Positions 18,213 through 27,479 of a stretch of 64,000 nt of DNA are shown piece by piece. The stretch is taken from the NCBI RefSeq assembly GCF_026013565.1, contig NZ_JAPDOB010000001.1, positions 186,001 to 250,000 of the forward strand, given 5' to 3'. Made by a program: the position numbers and the translations under genes. Below the pieces are notes generated by a model. It worked only from the letters and a program-made list of their open reading frames with translations. It had not been told where the DNA came from and did no database searches. Source of the stretch: Sphingomonas arvum (GTDB taxonomy: Bacteria > Pseudomonadota > Alphaproteobacteria > Sphingomonadales > Sphingomonadaceae). Every line of letters starts with the position of its first letter. Positions within the stretch are counted from its first letter, which is position 1.

Positions 18213-19081
18213 CCCGCCCTGCTCTTGGCGCCCGGCAGCAGAGTCTTGAGGTCGGGTCGCATGCGGTCGCCATAGACCTCCTCGAGCTCGGCATAGGCCT
18301 TGCAGGCCTGGCTCGACTGCTTGAGCCCGACCAGCGCCTGGCCAAGATAATAGAGGCTATCGGGCGCCCGCTCGCCGCGCGGGTTGCCGCGGTAATTGGC
18401 GAGCAGCGCCTCGGCGGCCGGGCGATAATCGCCCTTGTCCAGCAGCGAGCGGCCGATGAGGTTGTTGGCCCAGCTGACGCGACGGTGATTGGGGAAGGAC
18501 GATGTCATGGCGCGCAGGGCGGCAATGGCCTGGTCGTACTTCTTCTGCTGCCACAGCTGGTAGCCGACATCGTAGGCCGCCTCGGCATCGGCATTGGGAT
18601 CGCCGGTCTTGACCGGCGCCGTGCTGGCCTGGGTGGCCGGGGCAGGGCGAGGGCGATCAGTGGCGGCCGGGGCAGTATCGCGACTACCCCCAGTGTCTGC
18701 TCCAGCGGCGGGCGCAGCCGGCGCGGCGGTCTCAAGCGTTCGCAGCCGCTGGTCACTGTCGGCGCGCAGCCGCGCCAGCTCTGCTTCCATCGTGGAGATG
18801 CGGTTGGCATTCTCCTCGTTGACCCGGGTGATCTGCGTCAGCGAGCGCTCGATGTTGTCGAGCCGGTTGCTGAGCGCGGTTACGACCACCTGACTGGCAG
18901 CGGGATCATCGGCCAGGCCCGCGGTGCTGGCCGGCTGTCCGTTCGGGAACACGCGTCCCTGGATTTGGCGGACCTGGCGCTCGAGCCGCTCGACGCGCTG
19001 TTCGGGGGTGGGCTGGCGCTGAGCGACGGCAGGGCCGGCGAGGAGCAGGGTGAAGGCGGCGGAAGCAAGCAGGGTGCGCAT
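18203..19081 (-). CDS. cpoB: Cell division coordinator CpoB (YbgF), Tol-Pal system
   Basis: 292 residues with a signal peptide (MRTLLASAAFTLLLAGPAVAQ). An N-terminal coiled coil for trimerisation (residues 25-120, RVERLERQVRQIQ... SNRLDNIERSLTQI) is followed by a Pro/Ala-rich linker and a C-terminal TPR domain starting at AEAAYDVGYQLWQQKKYDQAI. CpoB links peptidoglycan synthesis to Tol-driven outer-membrane constriction at division. The tol-pal genes themselves are not in the window. tilS follows directly with a 10-base overlap. Confidence 0.9.
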   Translation of the reverse strand: MRTLLASAAFTLLLAGPAVAQRQPTPEQRVERLERQVRQIQGRVFPNGQPASTAGLADDPAASQVVVTALSNRLDNIERSLTQITRVNEENANRISTMEAELARLRADSDQRLRTLETAAPAAPAAGADTGGSRDTAPAATDRPRPAPATQASTAPVKTGDPNADAEAAYDVGYQLWQQKKYDQAIAALRAMTSSFPNHRRVSWANNLIGRSLLDKGDYRPAAEALLANYRGNPRGERAPDSLYYLGQALVGLKQSSQACKAYAELEEVYGDRMRPDLKTLLPGAKSRAGCR

Positions 19082-19140
19082 GTCGTTCTCGGTCGAAGGA
19101 AGGTGATGTGGTGGCTAGCGGAGCCTTGCGCTCCGATGAA

Positions 19141-19938
19141 TCAACGGGTTGCGGGTGCGCTTGCCGGGGCGGGCGTGGCCGCGCCGCCACGCATCAGGTC
19201 GGCCGGCAGCAGCGACACGTCACGCGCGGTCGTCCCCGGCTGGCCGACCGACGGCGCATCGGCGGTCCCGACCGACACGCGTAGCGCCTCCGGTTTGCCG
19301 GTCTTCAGCAGGGGGGCAGTAGCGCTGGCCGGCACCTCGTAGCTCTGGCCTGCGGCGAGCTGGCCCTGATACAGGGTCTTGCCGCCTTTTTCGTAGACCT
19401 GCAGCCAGGCCGGCTCGTTGGCGGTGATTACCACCGGGCCATTCGACGCTGGAGCCGCGGCCGATGAAGCGGCGGCCGCCGGCCCCTGCGGCGCCTCGGC
19501 GGCGACTGGCGCGGCACCCTCGTCAGGGCCACTGATTTCCCGGTTTCGCATGACCAACAGGGCGGCGACGACCGCAATTACGCCGAGCACGGCCAGCAGC
19601 ACGAGCCACTTGGGCATGACCCGGGCCGGGTCGGCCGGTTCGAACACCTCGGTCGTATGGGCCGGGCGCTGGCTGTAACCGCTCATCTCGGCCCGCAGCT
19701 GCTCGCCGATGGCGGTCCGGTCTAGCCCGACCGCGCTGGCGTAGGACTTGGCGAAGCCGATCGAATAAGTGGTGGCCGGGAGCTTGCTCCAGTCGCTCGC
19801 CTCCAGGCTTTCGAGGTGGCGCGTCGGAATGCGGGTCCGCGCGGCCAGCTCTTCCAGGCTGACGTCCTGCGCCGTGCGCGCAGCGCGCAGCTGCTCACCG
19901 ACCGTCTTTCCTCCGCCCATGTCCGTTTCGTCGACCAT
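19141..19938 (-). CDS. RodZ-like protein with HTH and DUF4115 domains
   Basis: 265 residues. Residues 13-75 form a cytoplasmic helix-turn-helix of the RodZ type (VGEQLRAARTAQDVSLEELAARTRIP... LESLEASDWSKLP). A single transmembrane helix (PKWLVLLAVLGVIAVVAALLV at about 110-130) comes next, followed by an Ala/Pro linker and a periplasmic DUF4115 beta domain (EPAWLQVYEKGGKTLYQG). RodZ proteins connect MreB to the cell-wall elongation machinery. In alphaproteobacteria this domain set is usually annotated just as HTH-domain protein. GGGGAG precedes the ATG at 19938. Confidence 0.8.
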   Translation of the reverse strand: MVDETDMGGGKTVGEQLRAARTAQDVSLEELAARTRIPTRHLESLEASDWSKLPATTYSIGFAKSYASAVGLDRTAIGEQLRAEMSGYSQRPAHTTEVFEPADPARVMPKWLVLLAVLGVIAVVAALLVMRNREISGPDEGAAPVAAEAPQGPAAAASSAAAPASNGPVVITANEPAWLQVYEKGGKTLYQGQLAAGQSYEVPASATAPLLKTGKPEALRVSVGTADAPSVGQPGTTARDVSLLPADLMRGGAATPAPASAPATR

Positions 19939-20004
19939 GCCGCTCCCCGCCCCGGTCCGCTTTCGCCGCTGTTCTTGAAGGTGAACGTCGGCAAGTCAAC
20001 GCCT

Positions 20005-22269
20005 TTAGCCCAGCACGACTCCTTGTCGCTTCGCCCAATCGGTCAACGCCTTGCGCATGTCGCGCGGCGGGCGCGCGAGCAGCTGTTCCATTCGGGTCCG
20101 GACCGCTCCGGCATCGAGCGAGCGGATCATCGCCTTGACCGGCCCGACTGCGGCCGGCGTGATGGAAAAGTTATCGATGCCGACGCCGATTAGGGCCATC
20201 GCCTCCAAGGGGCGGCCACCCATTTCTCCACACACTCGGACGGGCACACCGGCCGCCGTAGCCTCGCGCGCGACCCGCCGCAGGAAGCGCAGGATGGCCG
20301 GGCTCAGCCAGTCGTAGCGTTGAGCCAGCCGGGGATCGGCGCGATCGGCGGCGAACAGGAACTGGGTTAGATCGTTGGTCCCAATCGACAGGAAGTCGAC
20401 CCGCGGCAGCAGCACGTCCAGCATCTCGGCCAAACCCGGCACCTCCAGCATGGCGCCGAACTCCACCCGGCTCGGCTGGATGCGCCGATTGTCCCGAGCC
20501 CAGGCCAGCTGTTCCTCGAATAGCGCGCGCGCCTCCTCATATTCCCACGGTTCGGAGATCATCGGGAACATGACTCGCAGCACGCGCCGGTCCGTCGCTT
20601 CGATCAACGCCCGCGCCTGCGCCTTCATCAAGGTCGAGCGGGACAGGGATAGGCGCAGGGCGCGCCAGCCCATCGCTGGGTTCTCCGCTTCGTCCTTTTC
20701 ATCCGCAAGATAAGGGAGCGCCTTGTCGCCGCCGATGTCGACGGTTCGGAAGATCACCGGCTTGTCGCCCGCGGCATCGAGCACCTGGCGGTAGAGCCGC
20801 AGCTGGCTGTCGCGGCCGGGCAGGGTGGCGGACACCAGGAACTGGAACTCGGTGCGGAACAGGCCGATGCCGTCAGCGCCGACCGCTTCCAGCTGCGCAG
20901 AGTCCTCTGCCAGTCCGGCGTTCACCATCAGCGTGCAGCGGCGGCCGTCCTTGGTAGTGGCCGGCGCGCCCCTGATGGTGGCGAACTCGGCGCGGCGGCG
21001 CTGGCTCATCGCCATGCGCCCTTCGAAGCTGGCCGTGACCTGGCTCGTGGGGCGGACGACGAGGCTACCCTGGTCGCCGTCGACCAGGATGGTGTCGCCC
21101 TCGTTAGCCGTATGGCGAATGTCGGTGATGCGGCCGAGCACGGGTACCCCGATGGCCCGGGCGACGATCACCATGTGGCTGGTCAGCGAGCCTTCCTCCA
21201 GCACCACCGCCTTCAAACGCCGCCGGTCATACTCGAGCAGCTCCGCCGGACCCATGTTGCGCGCGATCAGCACTGCGTCGCGCTGCAGCCCGGTCTGCGC
21301 GGCGGTGCCCATCCGCCCCGACACGATCCGCAGTAGTCGGTTCGCGAGGTCCTCCAGGTCGTGCATCCGCTCCTTCAGCAGGGGATCGTCGATCTCCTGC
21401 ATCCGGGCGCGGGTGCGCTGCTGGACCCGCTCGATCGCCGCCTCCGCGGTAAGGCCGCTGTCGATCGCCGCATTGATGCGCCGCGACCAGCCCTCGTCGT
21501 AAGCAAACATCTTGTAGGTCTCGAGGATCTCCTGATGCTCTCCGACCGTCCCGAACTCCGCCTCGCGGGTCATGTGCTCGATCTGCTCGCGCATTTTACG
21601 GAATGCCGCGTAGACGCGGGCCCGCTCAAGCTCGGTATCTTCGGCCACGGTATGCTCGACCACCACCCGCGGCTGGTGAAAGACGGCGGTGCCGCGGGCC
21701 ATACCGGACACCAGCTTGAGCCCCGCGAGCCGCACCATTCCGTCGCGGGCACGACGGCGGTCGGAGCCGTCGACCAGCCGGGCGCCCGCGATCAGCTCGG
21801 CCAGCACCATGGCGACCGTCTGCAGAGCCTCGATCTCGACATCCTGGTAGCCGCGCGCGTCGGCGTGCTGCACGGCAAGCACACCGATCACGTTCTCGCG
21901 CCGGATGATCGGCACGCCGGCAAAGCTGTGGAAGCTCTCCTCACCCGTCTCGGGCCGGTAGGCAAAGGCCGGGTGGGAGGAGGCTTCCGCCAGATTAAGG
22001 ACGCGGCCTTCTGCGGCGATGGTGCCGACCAGGCCCTGGCTCAGCTGCAGCCGGGTGACGTGCACCGCTTCCTTGCGCAGGCCGTGGGTGGCGAACAGTT
22101 CCAGCGCATTGTCGCGCAGCAGGTAGATGGAGCAGACCTCGCTTTTCATCGCCTCGGCGATGAGGTCGACGACATGGTCGAGCTTGCCCTGCGCCGAGCC
22201 GCGCCGCGCCATGACGTCGTGCAGGCCCGTCAGGATCTCGCGGGCGGCGTTGGCGGCGTTCAGCGGCAT
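20005..22269 (-). CDS. ptsP: Phosphoenolpyruvate--protein phosphotransferase PtsP (enzyme I-Ntr)
   Basis: About 754 residues. An N-terminal GAF domain (residues 1-170) senses small molecules such as glutamine in related proteins, and a PEP-utilising enzyme I part follows. The phosphorylated His is in EEGSLTSHMVIVARA, and the PEP-binding TIM barrel has GIGLFRTEFQF and IGTNDLTQF. PtsP starts the nitrogen-related phosphotransfer chain to NPr and EIIA-Ntr, which are not in this window. The ATG at 22269 begins the conserved AREILTGLHDVMA region; a GTG at 22311 in frame is possible. It lies 44 bases after the DnaJ gene. Confidence 0.93.
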   Translation of the reverse strand: MPLNAANAAREILTGLHDVMARRGSAQGKLDHVVDLIAEAMKSEVCSIYLLRDNALELFATHGLRKEAVHVTRLQLSQGLVGTIAAEGRVLNLAEASSHPAFAYRPETGEESFHSFAGVPIIRRENVIGVLAVQHADARGYQDVEIEALQTVAMVLAELIAGARLVDGSDRRRARDGMVRLAGLKLVSGMARGTAVFHQPRVVVEHTVAEDTELERARVYAAFRKMREQIEHMTREAEFGTVGEHQEILETYKMFAYDEGWSRRINAAIDSGLTAEAAIERVQQRTRARMQEIDDPLLKERMHDLEDLANRLLRIVSGRMGTAAQTGLQRDAVLIARNMGPAELLEYDRRRLKAVVLEEGSLTSHMVIVARAIGVPVLGRITDIRHTANEGDTILVDGDQGSLVVRPTSQVTASFEGRMAMSQRRRAEFATIRGAPATTKDGRRCTLMVNAGLAEDSAQLEAVGADGIGLFRTEFQFLVSATLPGRDSQLRLYRQVLDAAGDKPVIFRTVDIGGDKALPYLADEKDEAENPAMGWRALRLSLSRSTLMKAQARALIEATDRRVLRVMFPMISEPWEYEEARALFEEQLAWARDNRRIQPSRVEFGAMLEVPGLAEMLDVLLPRVDFLSIGTNDLTQFLFAADRADPRLAQRYDWLSPAILRFLRRVAREATAAGVPVRVCGEMGGRPLEAMALIGVGIDNFSITPAAVGPVKAMIRSLDAGAVRTRMEQLLARPPRDMRKALTDWAKRQGVVLG

Positions 22270-22313
22270 GGCGACCGGGCTAACAGACGGGGGCCGTGCT
22301 TCCAAGCGCACCG

Positions 22314-23141
22314 CTAGCCGCGCATGATGTCGGCGATCTCCCGATTGCGCGCGAGAAAGGCGTCGCGCTTGCAGCTAGCGGAGCTGCAGTGAGTCATGCG
22401 GACCTGAAACGTTGCCTGCGTTCTCACCAGGAGGGTTCGGGTCTCAGGATCGGCGTTCTGCAGTGACTGACCGGTCAGCAAGGCAAGGTGACGCTCCAGC
22501 GCCGCCAGGTCGATCGCCGGGCAACTCGCATCGACCTCGCACGGATCGATGCTCGGGTTTGTGGGCTGGGGAACAGGTAGCGGCTGCGTCCTGGGCGCGG
22601 GTATGACCGCAACTTTGCTAACCGGCGGCAACGCTCGCGGCAGCGGTAGGGCGACCACTTGCGGCGCGGGAGTGGTTGGCGGCTCGACGGGCTCTGGCGG
22701 CGCCGGAGTCGGCTCCACCTGGTGTTCAATCGATGCGAGCAAGGCCGGCGGCGGTGTGGTCGGCTCGGCACTGGTCGCAGGAGGCTGGGGTCGGCGCAAG
22801 GATGCGGCCGGCGGCTTCATCACGGCAAAGGCGACCAGGCCGGCGCTCAGCAGCACCAGCAGCATGCCGCCCGCGCGCCCGCGCGCCCGCGGCCGCCGCC
22901 GGGGCGGGAGCGCCGGAGACGAACGCGGCGCGACATGCAGGCGCTGCCGATCGAACTCGGCACGCCGGTCGGGATCGCTGAGCACGGCGTACGCTGTCGC
23001 CAGGTCCCGCGCGCGGCATTGAGCCTCCGCCGACCGGTTCTGGTCAGGATGGTAGCGCTTCATCAGCGCGCGATAGGCGTCCCGGATCGCGACGCCGTCG
23101 GCCGACGGCGGCACCCCGAGCACGCGATAGGGGTCAGGCAC
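22314..23141 (-). CDS. Membrane-anchored DnaJ-domain protein
   Basis: 275 residues. The J domain (residues 3-65) carries the HPD motif in MKRYHPDQNRSAEA. A basic stretch and one transmembrane helix (about 91-109, GGMLLVLLSAGLVAFAVM) follow, then about 90 residues rich in Pro, and a C-terminal region with two close Cys pairs (DPCEVDASCPA and THCSSASCKRD). With the J domain inside, the Cys-rich end would be periplasmic. It can recruit DnaK to the membrane, but the client is unknown. Not classical DnaJ, since the zinc-finger and substrate domains are missing. Confidence 0.8.
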   Translation of the reverse strand: MPDPYRVLGVPPSADGVAIRDAYRALMKRYHPDQNRSAEAQCRARDLATAYAVLSDPDRRAEFDRQRLHVAPRSSPALPPRRRPRARGRAGGMLLVLLSAGLVAFAVMKPPAASLRRPQPPATSAEPTTPPPALLASIEHQVEPTPAPPEPVEPPTTPAPQVVALPLPRALPPVSKVAVIPAPRTQPLPVPQPTNPSIDPCEVDASCPAIDLAALERHLALLTGQSLQNADPETRTLLVRTQATFQVRMTHCSSASCKRDAFLARNREIADIMRG

Positions 23142-23150
23142 CGCCGCTGC

Positions 23151-23546
23151 TCAGCGCACCGTCTCCGTCAGCATCAGGACGTTGCCGTCGGGATCGGAAA
23201 ACCAGGCCAGGCGGCTCTTGCCGTCGGGCGAGGTGCAGATGCCATGCTCGTCCTGGCCCATGCCGTCGTAGATGGTGAAGCGGACGCCCTTGTCGCCGAG
23301 CGCTCGCCCGACCGCCGCCATGTCCGGCACGTCCCAGCCGACGACGGGGTGCTCGGACGGGGTGAAGGAAGGCAGCGCGGTAACTCGGACCATCGCGCCC
23401 GGTGCACCAGACACCACCAGCTCCGCCCCATATTCGTCGCGGCTGCGCGCCTCCAGGGCCAGCACGTCGCCATACCATCGAATGCAGCGCTCGACGTCGG
23501 TGGTGTACAGGAACGCGATTACGGTGGAGCCACTCAGAACCGGCAT
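23151..23546 (-). CDS. VOC family (glyoxalase/bleomycin-resistance fold) protein
   Basis: 131 residues with the vicinal-oxygen-chelate fold: two beta-alpha-beta-beta-beta units, seen as AFLYTTDVERCIRWYGDVLALE and GVRFTIYDGMGQDEHGICTSPDGKSRLAWFSDPDGNVLMLTE (a family-typical end, residues about 85-128). Such proteins bind a metal for isomerase, dioxygenase or resistance roles, and the substrate cannot be told. It lies 16 bases upstream of nothing specific: the neighbours are the nitronate monooxygenase gene and the DnaJ gene on the same strand. Confidence 0.85.
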   Translation of the reverse strand: MPVLSGSTVIAFLYTTDVERCIRWYGDVLALEARSRDEYGAELVVSGAPGAMVRVTALPSFTPSEHPVVGWDVPDMAAVGRALGDKGVRFTIYDGMGQDEHGICTSPDGKSRLAWFSDPDGNVLMLTETVR

Positions 23547-23562
23547 GGCATTTCTCCCTGTT

Positions 23563-24573
23563 TCAGCGTCGCCGTTCTAACGCGGCCGCCGCCTCCTCCA
23601 CCAGTTCGCCGATGATCTCGGCGGTCGGCTGCTCCTTCGTCACCATGCCCACCGACTGGCCAGCCATCACGCTACCCGTTTCCACGTCGCCGTCGATCAC
23701 CGCCCGGCGCAGCGCACCGGCCCAATAGTGCTCGATCTGCAGCTGCGCTTCGGCCATCTCCAGTCGTTGGCCGTCGAGGTGCTCGGCAATCTCGCGTTGC
23801 TTGGCGGCGAAGCGCTCGGTTTCCTTGTTCTTGAGCGCGCGCACCGGGATTACCGGCAGGCGCGGGTCGATCTGCACGCTCGGCACCGCGTCGCGCGCCG
23901 AGGCGCGGATGAAGGCCTTCTTGAAGTTCGCGTGCGCGATGCTCTCGGTCGCGCAGACGAAGCGGGTCCCGAGCTGCACACCCGCCGCGCCCATCTCCAG
24001 GTAGGCGGCAATCGCCTCGCCGCGGCCGATCCCGCCGGCAACGAACACCGGGATCTGCTCGCAGATGTGCGGGAGGATTTCTTGCGCCAGGACAGAGGTG
24101 GAGACCGGCCCGATGTGCCCGCCCGCCTCCATTCCTTCAATCACGATCGCGTCCGCGCCCGAGCGCATCAGCTTCTTGGCCAAGCTGAGCGCCGGCGCGA
24201 AGGCGATCAGCTTGGCGCCTGTGCTCTTGATCTTGTCGAGCGCGCCGCTCGGCGGCAGGCCACCCGCCAGCACGATGTGGCCGACTCCATGCCGTCCACA
24301 GACCTCGATCAGCTCGGACAGCTGCGGGTGCATGGTGATGAGGTTGACCCCAAACGGCCGGTCAGTCCGCGCCTTGGTTTCCCTGATCTCCGTGTCGAGC
24401 AGCTCGGGGTTCATCGCCCCGCAGGCGATCACGCCGAAGCCGCCGGCGTTGCTGATCGCGGAAACCAGGTTGCGCTCCGACACCCAGCTCATCGCGCCGC
24501 CGAGGATCGCATGCTCGCAGCCGAGGAACTCCGTGCCCCGCGACCACAGTTCGGCTAGCCGCTGCGCGGTCAC
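23563..24573 (-). CDS. NAD(P)H-dependent flavin oxidoreductase, nitronate monooxygenase-like
   Basis: 336 residues of the nitronate monooxygenase / 2-nitropropane dioxygenase family, an FMN-binding TIM barrel. Motifs are GGAMSWVSERNLVSAISNAGGFGVIA, the glycine loop IEGMEAGGHIG and the phosphate-binding VAGGIGRGEAIAAYLEMGAAGVQLGTRF (residues about 195-222). The catalytic His of true nitronate monooxygenases lies in the AGGHIG loop. The gene starts at a GTG that overlaps the lysC stop in a GTGA, so the two are translationally coupled, although no metabolic link is obvious. Confidence 0.88.
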   Translation of the reverse strand: MTAQRLAELWSRGTEFLGCEHAILGGAMSWVSERNLVSAISNAGGFGVIACGAMNPELLDTEIRETKARTDRPFGVNLITMHPQLSELIEVCGRHGVGHIVLAGGLPPSGALDKIKSTGAKLIAFAPALSLAKKLMRSGADAIVIEGMEAGGHIGPVSTSVLAQEILPHICEQIPVFVAGGIGRGEAIAAYLEMGAAGVQLGTRFVCATESIAHANFKKAFIRASARDAVPSVQIDPRLPVIPVRALKNKETERFAAKQREIAEHLDGQRLEMAEAQLQIEHYWAGALRRAVIDGDVETGSVMAGQSVGMVTKEQPTAEIIGELVEEAAAALERRR

Positions 24574-25814
24574 GCCGCCTGCTCCGGCCTGGCGTCGAGC
24601 CCGAAGGCGGTGTGCAGCACGCGCACGGCCAGCTCCGTATAGTCTTCGGGGATAAGCACGCTGACCTTGATCTCCGACGTGGTGATGGCGAGGATGTTGA
24701 TGCCGCGCTCCGCCAGCGTGTCGAACATCTTGGCGGCGATGCCGGCATTGGAGCGCATACCGACGCCCACCGCGCTGACCTTGACCACGTCCGTGTCGGT
24801 CAGCAGGTCCGTGAAGCCGACAGCGCCACGTACCCTTTCCAGTTCCGCCACCGTGTGCGGCAGGCTGGCGGTCGGCACGGTGAAGGTCAGGTCGCTGGGC
24901 TCGCCCGCACGCGCGACCGACTGAACGATCATGTCGACGTTGATGTTGGCGGCGGCGAGCGGCGCGAACACGGCGGCGACAGCGCCCGGCCGGTCGGGCA
25001 GGCCGGCGAGCGTGACCCTCGCTTCGTTGAGGTCGTGGGCGATGCCAGTGACAACGTTGCGTTCCATCTGTTTCCCTTCGAGCGCGTCTTCGCTCACGAT
25101 CATGGTGCCTGGCCGGTCCTCGAACGAGGACAGAACCTGCAGCGGCAGGTTGAAGCGCATGGCGAGGCCAACCGAACGGGTCTGCAGCACCTTGGCGCCG
25201 ACGGACGCGAGTTCCAGCATCTCCTCGTAGGTGACGAGGTCCAGCTTGCGCGCCTTGGGCACGATCCGCGGGTCGGTGGTGTAGACGCCGTCCACGTCCG
25301 TGTAGATGTCGCAGCGGTCGGCCTTCATCGCCACGGCAAGAGCGACGGCCGACGTGTCCGACCCACCGCGGCCAAGCGTCGCCAGTGCGCCCTCGCCGGT
25401 CACGCCCTGGAAGCCGGGAATCACGGCGATGCCGTCCTCGGCGAACACCCGCTCCAGCACGTCCACGTCGATCTCCTCGATCAGCGCGCTGACATGGCCC
25501 GACGCGCGGATCGGCAGCTGCCAACCCATATAGGAACGGGCCTTAATGCCCATGCCCTGCAGCGTGATCGCCAACAGGCCGCTCGTGACCTGCTCGCCGC
25601 TCGCGACCACCACGTCATACTCGCGCGGGTCGTAAAGAGCGGCCGCCTCGCGGCACAGTTGCACCAGCCGGTCGGTCTCCCCGGCCATGGCGCTGACCAC
25701 CACTGCCACTTGGTTGCCGGCCTCGGCTTCGCGCCGCACGCGGTCGGCGACATGCCGGATGCGCTCGATCCCCGCCATGGAGGTGCCGCCGAATTTCATG
25801 ACGATGCGGGCCAT
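24570..25814 (-). CDS. lysC: Aspartate kinase
   Basis: 414 residues, the length of class I aspartokinases with two C-terminal ACT domains (about 265-410). The kinase begins with [15 protein letters not shown] and has the [15 protein letters not shown] motif. It phosphorylates aspartate at the entry to lysine, threonine and methionine synthesis, with feedback control through the ACT domains. The start is at 25814; the open frame upstream has no family sequence. The next gene begins within the stop codon. There is no sign of an internal second start for a small subunit that can be supported by a ribosome binding site. Confidence 0.96.
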   Translation of the reverse strand: MARIVMKFGGTSMAGIERIRHVADRVRREAEAGNQVAVVVSAMAGETDRLVQLCREAAALYDPREYDVVVASGEQVTSGLLAITLQGMGIKARSYMGWQLPIRASGHVSALIEEIDVDVLERVFAEDGIAVIPGFQGVTGEGALATLGRGGSDTSAVALAVAMKADRCDIYTDVDGVYTTDPRIVPKARKLDLVTYEEMLELASVGAKVLQTRSVGLAMRFNLPLQVLSSFEDRPGTMIVSEDALEGKQMERNVVTGIAHDLNEARVTLAGLPDRPGAVAAVFAPLAAANINVDMIVQSVARAGEPSDLTFTVPTASLPHTVAELERVRGAVGFTDLLTDTDVVKVSAVGVGMRSNAGIAAKMFDTLAERGINILAITTSEIKVSVLIPEDYTELAVRVLHTAFGLDARPEQAA

Positions 25815-25871
25815 GCTGGGTCGGCCAAGGTCCTGATGGTGGAAAGGGCGGCGCCCTGTTAGGGGGCGGGC

Positions 25872-26594
25872 ATGGTGGAGACAAGCATCCGGCCCGAGGA
25901 AGCCGCCCACTTTGGCGCCATGGCCGGCGACTGGTGGGATCCCAAGGGCGCGTCGGCCATGCTGCACCGGCTGAACCCGGTGCGGCTCGGATACATCCGC
26001 GACCGCGTAGACCAGCACTGGCAGACGGACGAGCGCTCGTTGAAGCCCCTCGCGGGAAAGTCAGCCTTGGACGTCGGCTGCGGCGCTGGCCTGCTTTGCG
26101 AACCACTAGCCCGGTTGGGTGCGACCGTGACCGGTGTCGACGCCGCCCCCGAGCTCATCACCGCCGCCCGCGGCCATTGCAAAGGCCGTGGGCTGGCCAT
26201 CGACTACCGAGCGTGCGGCGTGGAGGAGGTGCAAGGCCGGTACGACCTGATCACCGCTATGGAGGTGATCGAGCATGTCGCCGCGCCCGCCGACTTCCTG
26301 CGCAACCTCACCGAGCGGCTGGCGCCCGGCGGCTTGTTGATCTTGTCGACCCCCAATCGCACGGCCTGGGCGCGCCTGCTCACCATCACGCTAGCGGAAG
26401 GCTTCGGCCAGATCCCTCGCGGGACCCACGACTACGACCAATTCATCGCGCCCGAGCAGATGGCGGCGCTGCTTGACCAAGTGGGGCTCCAGCTGCGCGA
26501 CACGGCCGGCATTGCTTTCAGCCCGTCCCGCGGGCTGCACCTCAGCGATGATCTTCGTCTGAACTATCTGCTGACGGCGACTGCTCGTTCTTGA
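25872..26594 (+). CDS. ubiG: Ubiquinone biosynthesis O-methyltransferase
   Basis: 240 residues. The SAM motif I is ALDVGCGAGLLCEPLARLG, preceded by the UbiG N-terminus EEAAHFGAMAGDWWDPKGASAMLHRLNPVRLGYI. UbiG carries out both O-methylations of ubiquinone synthesis. The typical C-terminus with NYL is seen (DDLRLNYLLTA). The gene is divergent from lysC with 57 bases between starts. The last 53 bases overlap the convergent PAP2 gene. Confidence 0.93.
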   Translation: MVETSIRPEEAAHFGAMAGDWWDPKGASAMLHRLNPVRLGYIRDRVDQHWQTDERSLKPLAGKSALDVGCGAGLLCEPLARLGATVTGVDAAPELITAARGHCKGRGLAIDYRACGVEEVQGRYDLITAMEVIEHVAAPADFLRNLTERLAPGGLLILSTPNRTAWARLLTITLAEGFGQIPRGTHDYDQFIAPEQMAALLDQVGLQLRDTAGIAFSPSRGLHLSDDLRLNYLLTATARS

Positions 26595-27339
26595 CCACGG
26601 CGGCGATCGGTGCCGCCGGCCGTTCCTTCAGAACACCGATATGCCGCAGCAGGCCGCCCGCCCCGTGTCGGACATCGTCGAACATCGTGCCCAATTGGAA
26701 CAGCATGCCAACCAGGAACAGGCAGGTGAGCGTGGGGGCCGTGGCCAGCGCCCGCTCGGCGAGGCGGGCCTCGCGGCTTGTCACAAAAGAGCTTGAGATA
26801 ACTATCGCTACCAACGCGCCGATCGCCGCACCGGCCAGCAGGTCGCTGGGGTAGTGAAAGGCGCTGATCAGCCGCGCCATGCTGACCAGCAATGCCCAGA
26901 TCAACGCGAATAGGCCAAGCGGCCGAGACCGCCGCAGGGTCACCAGTGCCAAGGCCGTCGCTAACGCCGCCGTGTCACTGGGAAAGCTGCTCCAGTCTGA
27001 TGGGATCATCCAGACAAAGGGCAGCGGCCCGTCGAAACCGGGCAGGAACGCCGGCCGGAACCGCGCCGGACCGAGGTTCTGAACCAAACGGGCGACCACC
27101 AGGGCCAGCAGGCCGGCAGCAATGCCATCGAACAGCACCCTTACCGCTTGGGGCCGGTCGCGTTGCTGGCTGGCAACGGCGCACAGCAGGGCGACGAGCG
27201 GGAAAATCTTAAACGTATCGAACTGCGCCAGATATCGGATCAGTGCGTCGAACACAGCACTATGACCGAGCAGTCGCGCCGCGGACTCGGTCGCGGCCAG
27301 GTCTAAGCGCTGCAACTGACTGGCGAACGCGCTACGCAA
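26542..27339 (-). CDS. PAP2 family (type 2 phosphatidic acid phosphatase) membrane protein
   Basis: 265 residues with about six membrane helices. The phosphatase motifs are SDWSSFPSDTAALATA (the PSGH-type motif, with D in place of H) and SRLISAFHYPSDLLAG-like MARLISAFHYPSDLLAGAAIG. The second motif retains the catalytic His and Asp. The Asp for His change in the first motif could reduce or alter activity. The polar tail of about 25 residues lies in the region overlapping ubiG by 53 bases. Substrate (lipid or undecaprenyl phosphate) is unknown. Confidence 0.82.
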   Translation of the reverse strand: MRSAFASQLQRLDLAATESAARLLGHSAVFDALIRYLAQFDTFKIFPLVALLCAVASQQRDRPQAVRVLFDGIAAGLLALVVARLVQNLGPARFRPAFLPGFDGPLPFVWMIPSDWSSFPSDTAALATALALVTLRRSRPLGLFALIWALLVSMARLISAFHYPSDLLAGAAIGALVAIVISSSFVTSREARLAERALATAPTLTCLFLVGMLFQLGTMFDDVRHGAGGLLRHIGVLKERPAAPIAAVVKNEQSPSADSSDEDHR

Positions 27340-27479
27340 CTTATCTCCCCGGCAAGCGAGCTGTCAGCCGCGTCTCACGCCAGGTCGGTGGACGCGGCTT
27401 GGAAGGCCGCTTGAGTGAGAACGTTACGCCTGTGATCGTGAAAAAGCTAGCGTTACCGCCATTAACACAGGCGAGCCGC

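Noticed and set aside
24574-25524. Upstream extension of the nitronate monooxygenase gene
   Set aside because: It is an out-of-frame shadow of lysC; the GTGA overlap gives the real start.
26204-26389. Small minus-strand frame within ubiG
   Set aside because: It lies wholly inside ubiG with no ribosome binding site or motif.
27427-27473. Inverted repeat CGCCTGTG ... CACAGGCG before the GST gene end
   Set aside because: The arms are 31 bases apart and enclose AAAAAG, so it is not a normal terminator; no function can be supported.
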